Of a stretch of 64,000 bases of DNA, positions 32,640 to 44,749 are shown piece by piece. Numbering within the stretch: the stretch's first letter is position 1; each line of letters begins with the position of its first letter. A model generated the notes under the pieces. It saw only the letters and a list, made by a program, of their open reading frames with translations, was not told where the DNA came from and did not search any database. The stretch covers positions 23,047,188 through 23,111,187 of the forward strand of contig NC_081198.1 of assembly GCF_902713425.1 (NCBI RefSeq), given 5' to 3'. Position numbers and translations under genes: made by a program. This DNA comes from Acipenser ruthenus. Taxonomy: Eukaryota > Chordata > Actinopteri > Acipenseriformes > Acipenseridae.

Positions 32640-35600
32640 CTTTTATTGAGATTTTACATTTTTTACATTTACACCCATTCGTTTTTTTCATTCATTTTAC
32701 ATTTCTTTTAAAGATGACATTCATGCATACAGACATACATTTTGTTTTAAAAGCATTTAAAATACATTTAAAAACACCAAGACAATTGTGCTTTGTACAT
32801 GGTTAAAACAGACACAGATTAAAATCAACATGAAAAAAACCTGTGCTGCTTTAAAAGTGACTGGAAAAAAAGAACCATCTATAAAAAACCAGTGCTTGTG
32901 AGGGCCGGGGAGTGCTCTCTAAAAGGTTCAAAAGTGAACATAAAACTAGATCTAAAACAGGGACAGGGGAAAAGGGACAGTGTATAAAACAGTGAGTTAA
33001 AATTCTAAAATTTTAAAACACTTAAAATGTAACTTTTAATAGTTTACATTAAAAATCTTTTAGATACATAAAACAAAACAAAACAAAATCAAATAAAACA
33101 TTCAACGTAAATCAAATAAAAGTCCATAAAACTGAAACAAAAGACTACATAAAACCAGGGCACCGTTGAAAAACGGTCATGCCAGCTAAAAAGGGCGGAA
33201 TGCTGGCATGACAAAATAAATAAAAGGCTTAGCGGTGCCCCGTAGTCCCGCTCCTAGGAGCTAGCGGTTCCAGTTTTTTCCTTTATTCCATCTTCACGTC
33301 CTGAAGTCCGGCGATCCTCCACTCCGCGCAGGCCTTGTCCTTCCCGAGGGTCCGGATGTCCAGAATTACAAAGTCCTTGATAAGAGTTTGTGCCCTTCTG
33401 GTCGTGGTGATAGTGTCTAGCTCCTGCTTGTGATAGACACAGACGTTACGGCCTTCCCACAGGATCTGCTTGACAACATTGATGACACGCCAAACGCACT
33501 TAGCTGTGCTGGTAGTGATTCCTCCCGCAGGCCCATAGAGCACAGTCTCAGCGGTCATCTTGGCCGTGTCAGCAAACCTGTTTAGGAAGACAGAGACAGA
33601 GAGCCAGACACTGCCAGCCACATCACACTCCCAGAAGATATGGGCTGGTGTTTCTCTCTTGCGGCACTTTGCATAGGGGCATGTTTCTACTTGGGCTAGT
33701 CCCCTCCTGAACATGAACGCTCGAGTGGGGAGTGCACTGTGGACGGTGTTCCATGCTATATCCTTCTGGACATTACTGAGGCAGCTGTGAGACACATTCT
33801 CCCAGATTTTTTGGCTTTGGGTGAGGGAGAAAGTAGCTACTTTTTCAATTTCCTGGGAACCGGCAAGATATTTAGTTACAGCCTTGTATTCCCAGGAGGC
33901 CAATTTTGCTTTATCTAAGCCCAATTTATATATAGTGTCCCTTAAGGTTCTATAATACAATGGGGGGTCCCAGGAGTACGGCACGGTGTTATCAATAGTG
34001 CAGAGGCCCAAGGCCCTGAGACAGGTGGCAAAATAGAAACGATTCATGTAACATACCTTCCTGTCCAGGGCCTGGATGTTCTTGATAGTTTGCGTGAGCC
34101 CCTGCACTCGGGTGAGCTGCACAACGTCCGGGACCCCCTTACCTCCCTTCTTGTCGGCTTTACTCAGGGTGGCTCGTTTTACCCTCTCCATCTTGCTGCC
34201 CCAGATAAAGCGGTGGATAATGCGGTCCACCACTTTTTTGGTGGTCCTGTCTGGGGGAAAGATTTTTCCTACATAAGAGAGGATGGGGAACAGTATAGAC
34301 TTGGATATTAATACTCTACCCGTCATTGTTAAGGATCTTGTGCTCCATCCGCCAATCTTTTTACGGACCTGGTTAATGGCCGCCGTCCAGCTCTGGGCCC
34401 CAGAGCTATTGTTCTCGAAAATGAGGCCCAGAATCTTGATTTTGTCCTTTTTGACAGGGTACATGTCCGACAGTTCCCTATCTACCTGCCAATTTTTAGA
34501 CACGTAGACTTCGCTCTTGGACTTATTAATCACTGCCCCGGTCGCCGTGCAGTACTTCCCAAGGATATTACTAATCCGAGGTACCGACGATGTGTTGGTG
34601 CAAATGAGTGACACATCGTCCATATATGCTGTTGTTTTGACCTGGACCCCGTTGGATCCAGGCAGCTGGAAACCAGTTATATTGGTATCCCTACGAATTG
34701 CCTGCAGGAGGGGTTCAATGCACACGACATATAGCAGTGGGGATAGTGGACAACCCTGTCTGACCCCTGACTGGATAGATATTTTACCAGTCAGGTGCCT
34801 GTTCACCAAGACTCGGGTACTAATGTTTGTATAGATGGTTTTAACCCACCCCCTAAGTCCAGGAGCGAATTTCATCTGGTCCATCACTTTGTACATATAT
34901 TCATGGCTTACCCTATCGAACGCCTTCTCCTGGTCAAGGTTGAACAGGCAGAGGGGATGGTTCCGTTCTCTAGAATAAGCCAGAATGTCCCTTGTTAACA
35001 TTAAAATATCCGTGATGGACCTCCCTGGGACGCCACAAGCCTGGTCGGGGCCAATGACCAAAGGGAGGTGTACTTGTAGCCGGAGCATCAGAGCTTTGGC
35101 TAGTATCTTGTAATCCTCGCAAAGGAGGCTGATTGGGCGCCAATTCCGTAGATCTTTAACTTCCCCTTTCTTATGAAGGAGAGTAATTACACTCTCCCGC
35201 ATAGAAGGGCCCAACCGCTTCTCCCTGTAGACCGCTCTGTAGACCTCCGCTAAATGGACTTTTAGCGTGTCCCAAAAAAGATGGTAATACTCACCCGGGA
35301 TGCCATCTGGACCTGGCGTCTTACCGGTGTTCATGGTCTTAACCGCCTGGGTGAGCTCCTCCAGCGTGAGTTCTGGGTCCTTCTCCTCCTCCTCGTCGTC
35401 CTGCACTGAGTTAGGCTCCAACTGGCTCAGGAACCACTCTATCAGGGTGTCATCTGTAGCTTTGATGTTATACAGGTCCCTATAGAAGTTCTCTACCACT
35501 TTTTTCACTCCCTCACTATCCTCTACTATCCTCCCCCTGCTGTCGAGCATGGAGGACATCAAGTGCCGCTTCTCCCTCGTTTTCTGGAAGAAGAAGCGAG

Positions 35601-35801
35601 TACACTTTTCGTCTTCCACCATTTTTTGCAATTTTGCATGACCTTTCGTTGTTCCTCCCTACAAAGCACTGAAAGATCTAGCTTGGTCTGGGCTATCTCG
35701 TCGCTTACAGGGAACCCCCGAAGCTGAAGCAGGCTCAGACGATGGAGGGCAGCATTCAGGTATTTATATTTGGCCCTCCTTTCTTTTGCTTTCTTTTGCT
35801 G
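32640..35801 (-). mobile_element. Keno-like U2-targeted LINE, copy E, 5'-truncated
   Basis: About 3.16 kb: the 3' UTR (32640-33282) and the 3' part of ORF2. The 5' break lies in the region between endonuclease and RT. The right flank is U2 +1 to +19 and the left flank starts at +35, so about 15 nt of target (+20 to +34) were lost and there is no target duplication. Typical of abortive target-primed reverse transcription. Confidence 0.92.
33283..35801 (-). pseudogene. LINE ORF2 fragment, copy E
   Basis: Lacks the endonuclease (first ~310 codons). A 10-bp deletion near 35630 (sense region encoding HNAKVQK) shifts the frame. The RT and C-terminal parts, 33283 to about 35625, are open with YMDD and the CX4CX8HX4C motif. 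Confidence 0.92.
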
Positions 35802-35820
35802 CAAAAGGCCGAGAAGCGAT
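35802..35820 (-). ncRNA. RNU2: U2 snRNA gene, copy 10, 5' part (+1 to +19)
   Basis: 19 nt of the U2 5' end (ATCGCTTCTCGGCCTTTTG) joined to the truncated element E. Confidence 0.9.
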
Positions 35821-36214
35821 GGCGACTTGGCCCTTGCCCGGGGCCCCCCAGCCCGGACGGCACAGGGGGATTCAAAGGTGGGTGCAAAATTTCAAGCACA
35901 AGCAGACCCCCAAAAAACGGGCTGCTGCTTCCAGAGGGGAAATGTGCAATTTAAGCAGGAGAAAACAAAACAAAGCAAAAACACACACATAACACCAAAA
36001 ACAAAACATAAACTGGCGGAGTGCGTCTTACAAATAGTCATGCCAAGCTGCAATGCTGTGCAAGGTGCCTTGGGTAACTACAACTGTGCCTCGCTGGCTG
36101 GCTGGCTTGCTAAGAAGGTCCTGGCATAGGGACATGTTCCACCACACTTGTCTGGTTAGCTGCATGCTCCCAGGAAACAACCTGCTGCTGTCTACATCAT
36201 CACCACATGTGAAT
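35821..36214 (-). promoter_or_regulatory. U2 promoter and upstream spacer, in front of element E
   Basis: Candidate PSE at 35868-35886 and SPH candidate at 36059-36076. No gene. Confidence 0.6.
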
Positions 36215-36310
36215 AAAAGAAAGAAAGACAGCAAGAAAGAGAGAAAGAAAGAGAGAAAGAGAGAAAGAAAGAGAGAAAGAAAGAAAGAGAGAAAGAAAAA
36301 AAAAAAGAAG
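36215..36310. repeat. GA-rich microsatellite, unit 12
   Basis: Common-length GA tract lacking one GAAA at the left end. Confidence 0.95.
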
Positions 36311-36419
36311 TAAAACGGCTGGAAAACTTGCATCAACACTGGCACTCTCCCTCCAGCAGGGGTAGACAAAATGCTCACAGGAGAGATCCAGATCTGACTT
36401 TGACCAACGTTAGAGAAAG

Positions 36420-36534
36420 GTGTGCACCGTTCCCGGAGGTACTGCAATACCGGGCCGATGCGTGGAGTGGACGGAGCAAGCCCCTGTTCCATCTCCCGAT
36501 TCCAAAAATCAATTTAATATATGGTCACCTGATA
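36420..36534 (-). ncRNA. RNU2: U2 snRNA gene, copy 11, 3' part (+74 to +188), split by element F
   Basis: 115 nt of U2 with one change (GGTCACC for GGTCCCC, plus strand) a few bases from the breakpoint. 3' box at 36393-36408. Confidence 0.95.
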
Positions 36535-37181
36535 CTCTTTTATTGAGATTTTACATTTTTTTACATTTACACCCATTCGTTTTTTCATTCATTTTACATT
36601 TCTTTTAAAGATGACATTCATGCATACAGACATACATTTTGTTTTAAAAGCATTTAAAACACATTTAAAAACACCAAGACAATTGTGCTTTGTACATGGT
36701 TAAAACAGACACAGATTAAAATCAACATGAAAAAAACCTGTGCTGTTTTAAAAGTGACTGGAAAAAAAGAACCATCTATAAAAAACCAGTGCTTGTGAGG
36801 GCCGGGGAGTGCTCTCTAAAAGTTCAAAAGTGAACATAAAACTATATTACTAAAACAGGGACAGGGGAAAAGGGACAGTGTGTGGAACAGTGAGTTAAAA
36901 TTCTAAAATTTTAAAACACTTAAAATGTAACTTTTAATAGTTTACATTAAAAATCTTAAAGATACATAAAACAAAACAAAACAAAATCAAATAAAACATT
37001 CAACATAAATCAAATAAAAGTCCATAAAACTGAAACAAAAAGACTACATAAAACCAGGGCACCGTTCAAAAACGGTCATGCCAGCTAAAAAGGGCGGAAT
37101 GCTGGCATGACAAAATAAATAAAAGGCTTAGCGGTGCCCCGTAGTCCCGCTCCTAGGAGCTAGCGGTTCCAGTTTTTTCCT

Positions 37182-40100
37182 TTATTCCATCTTCACGTCC
37201 TGAAGTCCGGCGATCCTCCACTCCGCGAAGGCCTTGTCCTTCCCGAGGGTCCGGATGTCCAGAATTACAAAGTCCTTGATAAGAGTTTGTGCCCTTCTGG
37301 TCGTGGTGATAGTGTCTAGCTCCTGCTTGTGATAGACACAGACGTTACGGCCTTCCCACAGGATCTGCTTGACAACATTGATGACACGCCAAACGCACTT
37401 AGCTGTGCTGGTAGTGATTCCTCCCGCAGGCCCATAGAGCACAGTCTCAGCGGTCATCTTGGCCGTGTCAGCAAACCTGTTTAGGAAGACAGAGACAGAG
37501 AGCCAGACACTGCCAGCCACATCACACTCCCAGAAGATATGGGCTGGTGTTTCTCTCTTGCGGCACTTTGCATAGGGGCATGTTTCTACTTGGGCTAGTC
37601 CCCTCCTGAACATGAACGCTCGAGTGGGGAGTGCACTGTGGACGGTGTTCCATGCTATATCCTTCTGGACATTACTGAGGCAGCTGTGAGACACATTCTC
37701 CCAGATTTTTTGGCTTTGGGTGAGGGAGAAAGTAGCTACTTTTTCAATTTCCTGGGAACCGGCAAGATATTTAGTTACAGCCTTGTATTCCCAGGAGGCC
37801 AATTTTGCTTTATCTAAGCCCAATTTATATATAGTGTCCCTTAAGGTTCTATAATACAATGGGGGGTCCCAGGAGTACGGCACGGTGTTATCAATAGTGC
37901 AGAGGCCCAAGGCCCTGAGACAGGTGGCAAAATAGAAACGATTCATGTAACATACCTTCCTGTCCAGGGCCTGGATGTTCTTGATAGTTTGCGTGAGCCC
38001 CTGCACTCGGGTGAGCTGCACAACGTCCGGGACCCCCTTACCTCCCTTCTTGTCGGCTTTACTCAGGGTGGCTCGCTTTACCCTCTCCATCTTGCTGCCC
38101 CAGATAAAGCGGTGGATAATGCGGTCCACCACTTTTTTGGTGGTCCTGTCTGGGGGAAAGATTTTTCCTACATAAGAGAGGATGGGGAACAGTATAGACT
38201 TGGTTATTAATACTCTACCCGTCATTGTTAAGGATCTTGTGCTCCATCCGCCAATCTTTTTACGGACCTGGTTAATGGCCGCCGTCCAGCTCTGGGCCCC
38301 CGAGCTATTGTTCTCGAAAATGAGGCCCAGAATCTTGATTTTGTCCTTTTTGACAGGGTACATGTCCGACAGTTCCCTATCTACCTGCCAATTTTTAGAC
38401 ACGTAGACTTCGCTCTTGGACTTATTAATCACTGCCCCGGTCGCCGTGCAGTACTTCTCAAGGATATTACTAATCCGAGGTACCGACGATGTGTTGGTGC
38501 AAATGAGTGACACATCGTCCATATATGCTGTTGTTTTGACCTGGACCCCGTTGGATCCAGGCAGCTGGAAACCAGTTATATTGGTATCCCTACGAATTGC
38601 CTGCAGGAGGGGTTCAATGCACACGACATATAGCAGTGGGGATAGTGGGCAACCCTGTCTGACCCCTGACTGGATAGATATTTTACCAGTCAGGTGCCTG
38701 TTCACCAAGACTCGGGTACTAATGTTTGTATATATGGTTTTAACCCACTCCCTAAGTCCAGGAGCGAATTTCATCTGGTCCATCACTTTGTACATATATT
38801 CATGGCTTACCCTATCGAACGCCTTCTCCTGGTCAAGGTTGAACAGGCAGAGGGGATGGTTCCGTTCTCTAGAATAAGCCAGAATGTCCCTTGTTAACAT
38901 TAAAATATCCGTGATGGACCTCCCTGGGACGCCACAAGCCTGGTCGGGGCCAATGACCAAAGGGAGGTGTACTTGTAGCCGGAGCATCAGAGCTTTGGCT
39001 AGTATCTTGTAATCCACGCAAAGGAGGCTGATTGGGCGCCAATTCCGTAGATCTTTAACTTCCCCTTTCTTATGAAGGAGAGTAATTACACTCTCCCGCA
39101 TAGAAGGGCCCAACCGCTTCTCCCTGTAGACCGCTCTGTAGACCTCCGCTAAATGGACTTTTAGCGTGTCCCAAAAAAGATGGTAATACTCACCCGGGAT
39201 GCCATCTGGACCTGGCGTCTTACCGGTGTTCATGGTCTTAACCGCCTGGGTGAGCTCCTCCAGCGTGAGTTCTAGGTCCTTCTCCTCCTCCTCCTCGTCC
39301 CGCACTGAGTCAGGCTCCAACTGGCTCAGGAACCACTCTATCAGGGTGTCATCTGTAGCTTTGATGTTATACAGGTCCCTATAGAAGTTCTCTACCACTT
39401 TTTTCACTCCCTCACTATCCTCTACTATCCTCCCCCTGCTGTCGAGCATGGAGGACATCAAGTGCCGCTTCTCCCTCGTTTTCTGGAAGAAGAAGCGAGT
39501 ACACTTTTCGTCTTCCTCCATTTTTTGCACTTTTGCATTGTGCATGACCTTTCGTTGTTCCTCCCTACAAAGCACTGAAAGATCTAGCTTGGTCTGGGCT
39601 ATCTCGTCGCTTACAGGGAACCCCCGAAGCTGAAGCAGGCTCAGACGCTGGAGGGCAGCATTCAGGTATTTATATTTGGCCCTCCTTTCTTTTGCTTTCC
39701 TCTTGCCTGCTGCTATGAAATAACCCTTAGTTCTCATTTTGACCATCTCCCACCACTCTATAGGGGAGTTGAATAGGTCACGCAAAGTGGTCCACTCAAC
39801 AAGCCTGCTCTTATAGGCTGCAGCTATGGAGGGGTCATCGAGTAAGGAGGTGTTTAATTTCCAGACCCCTGACCCCATCTGGGAGGTCTGAGGGACCTGC
39901 AATGTTACCTGCAGGAGCCTATGGTCGGAGAAGAAGATGGCCTGGGTGTCTACTGCCGTCTTCGTAAGGGAGCTGGTATGCAGGACGAGATCTATACGGG
40001 AGAAGGAGGTCCCAGATGAGCTCACCCAGGTAAAGGGAGGCACCAGGTCCTTACCTGCATCACACAGGGAGAAATCAAATATTACGGAGGACAAAACTCT

Positions 40101-40625
40101 ACTAGAGCGGTCGTTGCGTGGCCTGCTCCGGTCTACGTCCCTCAGAGCACAATTGAAGTCACCTGACACGATGACGGGTACGTTCCCCAGCAGGAGTGGA
40201 CGCAGCTGTGGAAAAAATTGAACTCTTTCGTTTTGGTTAGTGGGTGCGTAGACATTGACCAGTCTGAGGGGAGTGTTGTTGTATGTCACATCCACGCTCA
40301 GAATTCTACCAGGTTCTACCTCCCTGCTGCTGCGGGAGGTAATAAATGGGTTTTTAAACAGGATACCTACTCCGTCGGCTCTGGCTATGTTGGAGCCCGA
40401 CCAGAAGGAGTCCCCCAGGGTCCAACTCTCCTTCAGGTCCCTATAATCAGGGCTCGACGAAATACCACACTCCTGCAGAAAGATGAGATCTGCTTTCAAG
40501 TTAGCTAGATAGTTTAGTACATCAAATCTTTTTTGTGTCTCCCTGATGCTCCTGACATTAACAGACACACATATCAGGGCCATCAGGGTAGCTAACAAGA
40601 AAAGGAGTCGCTGCGTCCACCCCAT
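37182..40625 (-). CDS. LINE ORF2: APE endonuclease-reverse transcriptase, copy F (intact)
   Basis: 1147 codons with the same domain order and catalytic motifs as copy A. A few substitutions distinguish it (for instance AIFFSDHR for AVFFSDHR, shared with copy D; FAEWR for CAEWR near the C terminus). A candidate for a functional enzyme. Confidence 0.93.
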   Translation of the reverse strand: MGWTQRLLFLLATLMALICVSVNVRSIRETQKRFDVLNYLANLKADLIFLQECGISSSPDYRDLKESWTLGDSFWSGSNIARADGVGILFKNPFITSRSSREVEPGRILSVDVTYNNTPLRLVNVYAPTNQNERVQFFPQLRPLLLGNVPVIVSGDFNCALRDVDRSRPRNDRSSRVLSSVIFDFSLCDAGKDLVPPFTWVSSSGTSFSRIDLVLHTSSLTKTAVDTQAIFFSDHRLLQVTLQVPQTSQMGSGVWKLNTSLLDDPSIAAAYKSRLVEWTTLRDLFNSPIEWWEMVKMRTKGYFIAAGKRKAKERRAKYKYLNAALQRLSLLQLRGFPVSDEIAQTKLDLSVLCREEQRKVMHNAKVQKMEEDEKCTRFFFQKTREKRHLMSSMLDSRGRIVEDSEGVKKVVENFYRDLYNIKATDDTLIEWFLSQLEPDSVRDEEEEEKDLELTLEELTQAVKTMNTGKTPGPDGIPGEYYHLFWDTLKVHLAEVYRAVYREKRLGPSMRESVITLLHKKGEVKDLRNWRPISLLCVDYKILAKALMLRLQVHLPLVIGPDQACGVPGRSITDILMLTRDILAYSRERNHPLCLFNLDQEKAFDRVSHEYMYKVMDQMKFAPGLREWVKTIYTNISTRVLVNRHLTGKISIQSGVRQGCPLSPLLYVVCIEPLLQAIRRDTNITGFQLPGSNGVQVKTTAYMDDVSLICTNTSSVPRISNILEKYCTATGAVINKSKSEVYVSKNWQVDRELSDMYPVKKDKIKILGLIFENNSSGAQSWTAAINQVRKKIGGWSTRSLTMTGRVLITKSILFPILSYVGKIFPPDRTTKKVVDRIIHRFIWGSKMERVKRATLSKADKKGGKGVPDVVQLTRVQGLTQTIKNIQALDRKVCYMNRFYFATCLRALGLCTIDNTVPYSWDPPLYYRTLRDTIYKLGLDKAKLASWEYKAVTKYLAGSQEIEKVATFSLTQSQKIWENVSHSCLSNVQKDIAWNTVHSALPTRAFMFRRGLAQVETCPYAKCRKRETPAHIFWECDVAGSVWLSVSVFLNRFADTAKMTAETVLYGPAGGITTSTAKCVWRVINVVKQILWEGRNVCVYHKQELDTITTTRRAQTLIKDFVILDIRTLGKDKAFAEWRIAGLQDVKME

Positions 40626-40630
40626 AGCGA

Positions 40631-42578
40631 CTATGATTGGGAGGTCGGGACACTCTTCCTACTCTTAGCTCTACGCTTGCTTCGAGGGGGCTTGGGCTTA
40701 TTTGCAACTCCCATCACCCCTGAGAAGGTACTCACTGCTGCCTCGTCCAAGAAGGCACCGTCTTTATATGCACAGTACGTGGAGTTGTTGGGGCTATTCA
40801 ACTCCCCACAAGGTAAGTCTGGTGGAACTTGCTCAGGGCCCCTCGGAACGTGTGGGTCAGCTTTGTCCTGGGGGGGGGGTTATGACAGACAGCATTCTTT
40901 GGCTGTTACCGTCTGTTGAATTGGAGCTGTTAGCAGACTTCTGGCTTACCGCGTCCAGGGGTATTCCCATGTCCTCCAGTGCTGTATCTAGGAGGACCTC
41001 TAGGGGGCCCCTGGTTTTGCCCATACAAGGGAGGGGGTCAAGGATGCTTTGAAGGGAGGCCCTTCGCTTGAAGAGGGTCATTGCTACAGAGGTACTGCTG
41101 GTCAGGGAAGGTGTTGACCCCGACCTCTCCCTCGGTGCATTAGTGAACACCTCTTCTGCGAGGTGTGCTAGGGTTTGTGCCAACGACTGGGAAGGCTGGC
41201 TGGGGATGCCCTGGCTGGCTGCTACCTGCCCACTAGGCGGCAGTGTAGCCGTCCCACTCGCCTCCGTCTCTGCCTGCGAGGGCAAGACTGGGGACTTTGT
41301 GTGGACATTAGCTGGTTTTGGATCTATGGGGGCCACCTGCAACTTGCTGTCTTTGATCCTGATCTTCTTTCTTTTCCCCCCCTCGTCTCTACCCTTTCTT
41401 TTCCCCACCCTCTGCTGGTTCTTCACTCCCTTCCCCTCCTTCTCACTCTCACTTTCACTGTCGCTTTCGCTTTCCTCCCCCACGGACTCAATCCTTATGG
41501 CGTCATAACGAGAGCCGAGGGGGAGTGCTGGCGCTGAGAGGGCCCTACTCAGGGGGAGGCCGCTGCTGGGTCCGGGCTCCCTCCCTGCCTCGTGTTCTGC
41601 ATCAGAGGAGCTACTGGAGGAGCTAGTGGAGTAGCTGTTGTACTCTCTCTCTGGGCTGGGGGAAGGGGTCCTCGTAAAACGGGACATGTCTCGGGGGCAG
41701 GGGGGTGAGGGGGGTGCTGGTGATGATGGTGGTGCTGGAGTCTGGGTCTTGGATACTGTTGGTGGTGATGTGGACTGATCTTTGTTACTTGCTCCCTCTT
41801 CCTGCTCAGGCCTAGGCTTGTTTGTGTTTGCCTTGCTGGCTCTGGCCATGTTGGCATAGGAAGAGGGGCAGTCCTTAAACAGGTGCCCCTTCTTTCCACA
41901 CAAATTGCACTGCCTCTCTTCTCTGCAGTGGCTGGTCTCGTGGGGGGCGCCGCAGTTCCTGCACTTGACTACAGTACATGCGGCCGCCAGGTGTCCTAAT
42001 TCCCCACATTTCCTGCAGAGTTTTGGCATCCCATTATAGAATACCAGCCCTCTGTTGGGCCCTAACACTATGGAGTTTGGAATGTGGCGGACGCCTCCAA
42101 TGCCCGATGGATCAACATTAAGGCGTACCAGCCACTTTCTGGCTCCTGTCCAAACCCCATCTTCGTCTGTAATTTTCCTCCCTTCTGATGACACCCTCCC
42201 ATAGCGGTTAAGCCATGTTGTAATATCATAGTCGCTAACAGCCTCATTGAAAAATTGGACAGTAACAACTTTCATTTCTCTGTCTGTCAGTGCATCCACA
42301 CAAAATTCTTTGTATGGAGCGAGATATTTATTCTCCCCCCAAAAGGACCACATTTCTTGTAACTTTTGGGGGTTCCTAAAACTGACCTCAAACACTTCCT
42401 TAAGCCCTGGCAATTTCACCAAACAATTCAAGTCAGAAGGGGAAAAACCCATACCCCTCTGAAGAATGGTCCGGCTGAACTCCAGTCTCGTCAGTCCTGG
42501 TTCCGTTTCATCTTGCTTGTTTCTTGTGAAGCGCACCGCATTGTGCCTCCTGGTCTCCTGGGTTGGCCGGAACGCCAT
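40631..42578 (-). pseudogene. LINE ORF1, copy F, C-terminal frameshift in a G run
   Basis: Open from 42578 to 40857 (573 codons), so the RRM-like part, all three CCHC knuckles and most of the tail are intact. At 40870-40879 there are 10 G where copies A and D have 9; the last basic segment then lies out of frame. The product may still work, because only the far C terminus is changed. The homopolymer length may also be a sequencing error. Confidence 0.85.
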
Positions 42579-43313
42579 CCTTCAGCTGGCTCCTCCGATT
42601 GGGGTGGGAGAAGCCTCTGGACGTCCGGGTTGTCTCTCTCTACGAAAAAGAGACAACGTAAGCAGCAAATCTGGGCAGTTGAAGGAACTATTACTTTAGT
42701 CCCTGAGGAGATGGTCGCCTCGCAAGAGGGACCATCTCCCCAGGTGAACGGTGTCCTTCCCTGGCGGAGTAGGGGGCGCTGCTTGGCACCGAGACCACGT
42801 AGGAAGAATCGTGGCTGTGACGCCTCCTCGGGGTCCGGGGCCGCCCTCTGCTCCTCCCAGATGGCGCCCTCTGCTGGGCGCCTGCTGCTCTCTCGGTCTG
42901 GATCTCGATTACAATCAAAGGCTGGGGATGAGGTCGTCTAGGTCATCAAAGGGTCCTCAAAGGTCGTCTGGATGGTAGGTCCTCCTTCTCTCTAACTCCA
43001 GGAACGTCTGGAAAAGCCGGAACCGCCTGAAAAAGAAAAAAACTGGAACCGCCTGAAAAAGAAAAAACTGCTCTCAACAGTCAACAAAATCTTGAAAGAC
43101 CCTCGGCCTGGATTGGGCAAGCCAAAACCAGACTGAGCATTAGTCTTCCAAAAAGTTACCGAGCTGAAGAAAGCCAGTCAAAAATAAAAAAAAATTCTGT
43201 TCCTCCTCACCCGAACAAACCTCTCACAGACCCTCGGAGGGAGCGGGCAATGCCACTACCCTCTAAGCCTTAGTCTTAGAAAGATTTATTCGAACTGAAG
43301 AGAAGCCAGAGTG

Positions 43314-43377
43314 TCAGATATTAAACTGATAAGAACAGATACTACACTTGATCTTAGCCAAAAGGCCGAGAAGCGAT
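43314..43377 (-). ncRNA. RNU2: U2 snRNA gene, copy 11, 5' part (+1 to +64)
   Basis: 64 nt of U2 in front of element F, unchanged from the common sequence. Confidence 0.95.
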
Positions 43378-43771
43378 GGCGACTTGGCCCTTGCCCGGGG
43401 CCCCCCAGCCCGGACGGCACAGGGGGATTCAAAGGTGGGTGCAAAATTCCAAGCACAAGCAGACCCCCAAAAAACGGGCTGCTGCTTCCAGAGGGGAAAT
43501 GTGCAATTTAAGCAGGAGAAAACAAAACAAAGCAAAAACACACACATAACACCAAAAACAAAACATAAACTGGCGGAGTGCGTCTTACAAATAGTCATGC
43601 CAAGCTGCTATGCTGTGCAAGGTGCCTTGGGTAACTACAACTGTGCCTCGCTGGCTGGCTGGCTTGCTAAGAAGGTCCTGGCATAGGGACATGTTCCACC
43701 ACACTTGTCTGGTTAGCTGCATGCTCCCAGGAAACAACCTGCTGCTGTCTACATCATCACCACATGTGAAT
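43378..43771 (-). promoter_or_regulatory. U2 promoter and upstream spacer, in front of element F
   Basis: Candidate PSE at 43425-43443 and SPH candidate at 43616-43633. No gene. Confidence 0.6.
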
Positions 43772-43869
43772 AAAAGAAAGAAAGACAGCAAGAAAGAAAG
43801 AGAGAAAGAAAGAGAGAAAGAGAGAAAGAAAGAGAGGAAGAAAGAAAGAGAGAAAGAAAAAAAAAGAAG
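43772..43869. repeat. GA-rich microsatellite, unit 13
   Basis: GA tract with one A-to-G change (GAGAGGAAG). Confidence 0.95.
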
Positions 43870-43871
43870 TA

Positions 43872-44112
43872 AAACGGCGGGAAAACTTGCATCAACACTG
43901 GCACTCTCCCTCCAGCAGGGGTAGACAAAATGCTCACAGGAGAGATCCAGATCTGACTTTGACCAACGTTAGAGAAAGGTGTGCACCGTTCCCGGAGGTA
44001 CTGCAATACCGGGCCGATGCGTGGAGTGGACGGAGCAAGCCCCTGTTCCATCTCCCGATTCCAAAAATCAATTTAATATATGGTCCCCTGATAGGGGACG
44101 TATCAGATATTA
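43872..44112. repeat. 241-bp direct repeat flanking element G, left copy
   Basis: Unique 3' flank plus U2 +188 to +55, repeated at 50873-51113 beyond the other end of element G. It is far longer than a usual target duplication. The right copy has the variant CACAGAAGAG also present in the next unit (51690s), which points to array recombination rather than target duplication. Confidence 0.8.
43979..44112 (-). ncRNA. RNU2: U2 snRNA gene, copy 12, 3' part (+55 to +188), split by element G
   Basis: 134 nt, same breakpoint as at elements D and H. 3' box at 43952-43967. Confidence 0.95.
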
Positions 44113-44749
44113 ATACTCTTTTATTGAGATTTTACATTTTTTACATTTACACCCATTCGTTTTTTCATTCATTTTACATTTCTTTTAAAGATGACATTCA
44201 TGCATACAGACATACATTTTGTTTTAAAAGCATTTAAAATACATTTAAAAACACCAAGACAATTGTGCTTTGTACATGGTTAAAACAGACACAGATTAAA
44301 ATCAACATGAAAAAAACCTGTGCTGTTTTAAAAGTGACTGGAAAAAAAGAACCATCTATAAAAAACCAGTGCTTGTGAGGGCCGGGGAGTGCTCTCTAAA
44401 AAAGTGAACATAAACCTAGATCTAAAACAGGGACAGGGGAAAAGGGACAGTGTATAAACAGTGAGTTAAAATTCTAAAATTTTAAAACACTTAAAATGTA
44501 ACTTTTAATAGTTTACATTAAAAATCTTAAAGATACATAAAACAAAACAAAACAAAATCAAATAAAACATTCAAATTAAATCAAAGGTCCATAAAACTGA
44601 AACAAAAAGACTACATAAAACCAGGGCACCGTTGAAAAAACGGTCATGCCAGCTAAAAAGGGCGGAATGCTGGCATGACAAAATAAATAAAAGGCTTAGC
44701 GGTGCCCCGTAGTCCCGCTCCTAGGAGCTAGCGGTTCCAGTTTTTTCCT

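Larger units (their letters stand above)
36535..43313 (-). mobile_element. Keno-like U2-targeted LINE, copy F, full length
   Basis: 3' UTR 36535-37181, ORF2 37182-40625, ORF1 region 40631-42578, 5' UTR 42579-43313. U2 +74 onward lies on the left and +1 to +64 on the right, so about 9 nt of target are missing. Its 3' UTR shares an ACTATATTACTAAAACAGG variant with copy H. ORF2 is intact; ORF1 loses its last ~75 residues to a G-run length change. Confidence 0.94.
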
